Source: Pyrinomonadaceae bacterium (GTDB lineage Bacteria > Acidobacteriota > Blastocatellia > Pyrinomonadales > Pyrinomonadaceae). From it: a stretch of 6,149 nucleotides of DNA. Positions 5,601 through 6,149 of this stretch are shown piece by piece. The notes below the pieces were generated by a model. That model saw only the letters and a list, made by a program, of their open reading frames with translations. It did not search any database and was not told the DNA's origin. Numbering within the stretch: the first letter of the stretch is position 1; each line of letters begins with the position of its first letter. A program made the translations under genes and the position numbers. The DNA is taken from NCBI GenBank assembly GCA_014379795.1, contig JACMLC010000527.1, positions 1-6,149 on the forward strand, in the 5' to 3' direction.

Positions 5601-6149
5601 AGGATATACCGGCTGAGGTCCTGGTCTTTGACCGTTTCAGCGAGCATGCGATTAACGTAGTCTGAGTCTATGCGTTGATTTTTCGGCTCCAAATCCGGCC
5701 CCTCAAAGCTGATCTCGTCGAGCAATCTTTCCATAATGGTATGCAGGCGTCGCGCGCCGATGTTTTCCGTATGCTCATTGACGCGGGCGGCGAGTTCCGC
5801 GATGGTGGCGATGGCTTCCGGTGTAAATTCGAGCTGGATGCCCTCTGTTTCCAGCAGCGCCTGATATTGTTTGATGAGAGCGTTTTTCGGCTCGGTCAGA
5901 ATCCGCTTGAAATCTTCGATGGTCAGAGCCTCCAGCTCGACGCGTATGGGAAAGCGTCCCTGTAGCTCCGGAATCAGATCGGAAGGCTTTGAGACATGAA
6001 AAGCCCCTGCGGCGATAAAGAGTATGTGATCTGTCTTAACCATGCCATACCGCGTATTGACGGTCGTGCCCTCGACGATGGGCAGTATGTCGCGCTGGAC
6101 GCCTTCGCGCGAAACATCCGGGCCGCCGCCGGACTCTCTGCCGGCGATC
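5597..6149 (-). CDS. hslU: HslU, ATPase subunit of the HslVU protease, C-terminal part
   Basis: Reading continues in frame to the window edge, giving 183 residues that correspond without gaps to residues 261-443 of the 443-residue E. coli protein. HslU is an AAA+ hexamer that unfolds substrates and feeds them to the HslV peptidase in the cytoplasm. Visible elements are [20 protein letters not shown] just after the missing Walker B region, the sensor 1 strand [11 protein letters not shown], the arginine finger in ELQGRFPIR (equivalent to E. coli Arg325), the sensor 2 arginine in ENIGARRLH (equivalent to Arg393) and the C-terminal tail DLSRYIL, which docks into HslV to activate it. The internal Met at 6043 is not the start. 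Walker A, Walker B and the I-domain lie beyond 6149, where hslV is also expected. The stop overlaps the start of the lipoprotein gene by four bases. Confidence 0.97.
   Translation of the reverse strand, partial: IAGRESGGGPDVSREGVQRDILPIVEGTTVNTRYGMVKTDHILFIAAGAFHVSKPSDLIPELQGRFPIRVELEALTIEDFKRILTEPKNALIKQYQALLETEGIQLEFTPEAIATIAELAARVNEHTENIGARRLHTIMERLLDEISFEGPDLEPKNQRIDSDYVNRMLAETVKDQDLSRYIL

Overview
The window holds eight protein-coding genes. All are on the minus strand, so transcription runs from high to low coordinates. Two are cut by the window edges. There are no RNA genes, CRISPR arrays, insertion sequences or other mobile elements that I can see, and no gene-free stretch longer than about 165 bases.

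Layout in transcription order. (1) The C-terminal 183 residues of HslU, the ATPase of the HslVU protease (6149-5597). (2) A lipoprotein with three fibronectin type III-like domains (5600-4437), whose GTG start overlaps the hslU stop. (3) A fumarylacetoacetate hydrolase (FAH) family enzyme (4434-3655), starting 2 bases after the lipoprotein stop. (4) A short, TalC-type transaldolase (3603-2956) with its own strong ribosome binding site. (5) After a 163-base gap with a plausible promoter, a three-gene ABC exporter unit: a NodI/DrrA-type ATPase (2792-1860), a DUF402 protein started by a TTG that overlaps the ATPase stop (1863-1357), and a NodJ-type permease (1342-506). (6) After an 83-base gap filled largely by a degenerate 7-base phased repeat, the first 140 codons of an acyl-CoA carboxylase carboxyltransferase (beta) subunit (422-1).

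How they fit together: hslU, the lipoprotein and the FAH gene are packed as one transcription unit, possibly extending into the transaldolase. Their products have no obvious shared pathway: protein quality control, an exported surface or periplasmic protein, small-molecule catabolism and the pentose phosphate pathway. The exporter unit is more coherent: ATPase and permease should form one complex, with a putative phosphatase-fold protein encoded between them. The carboxyltransferase probably begins a separate unit for propionyl-CoA or related acyl-CoA carboxylation.

Organism: a Gram-negative bacterium with an outer-membrane type envelope is suggested by the lipoprotein with a Cys-Gly-Lys start and proline-rich linker. 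Moderately GC-rich coding sequence, patchy use of Shine-Dalgarno sites and this mix of families make me think of Acidobacteriota (Blastocatellia-like). That is an impression, not a demonstrated placement. The DNA looks like ordinary chromosome. The most unusual points are the DUF402 gene inserted in a NodIJ-like exporter operon and the 7-base phased repeat upstream of the carboxylase.
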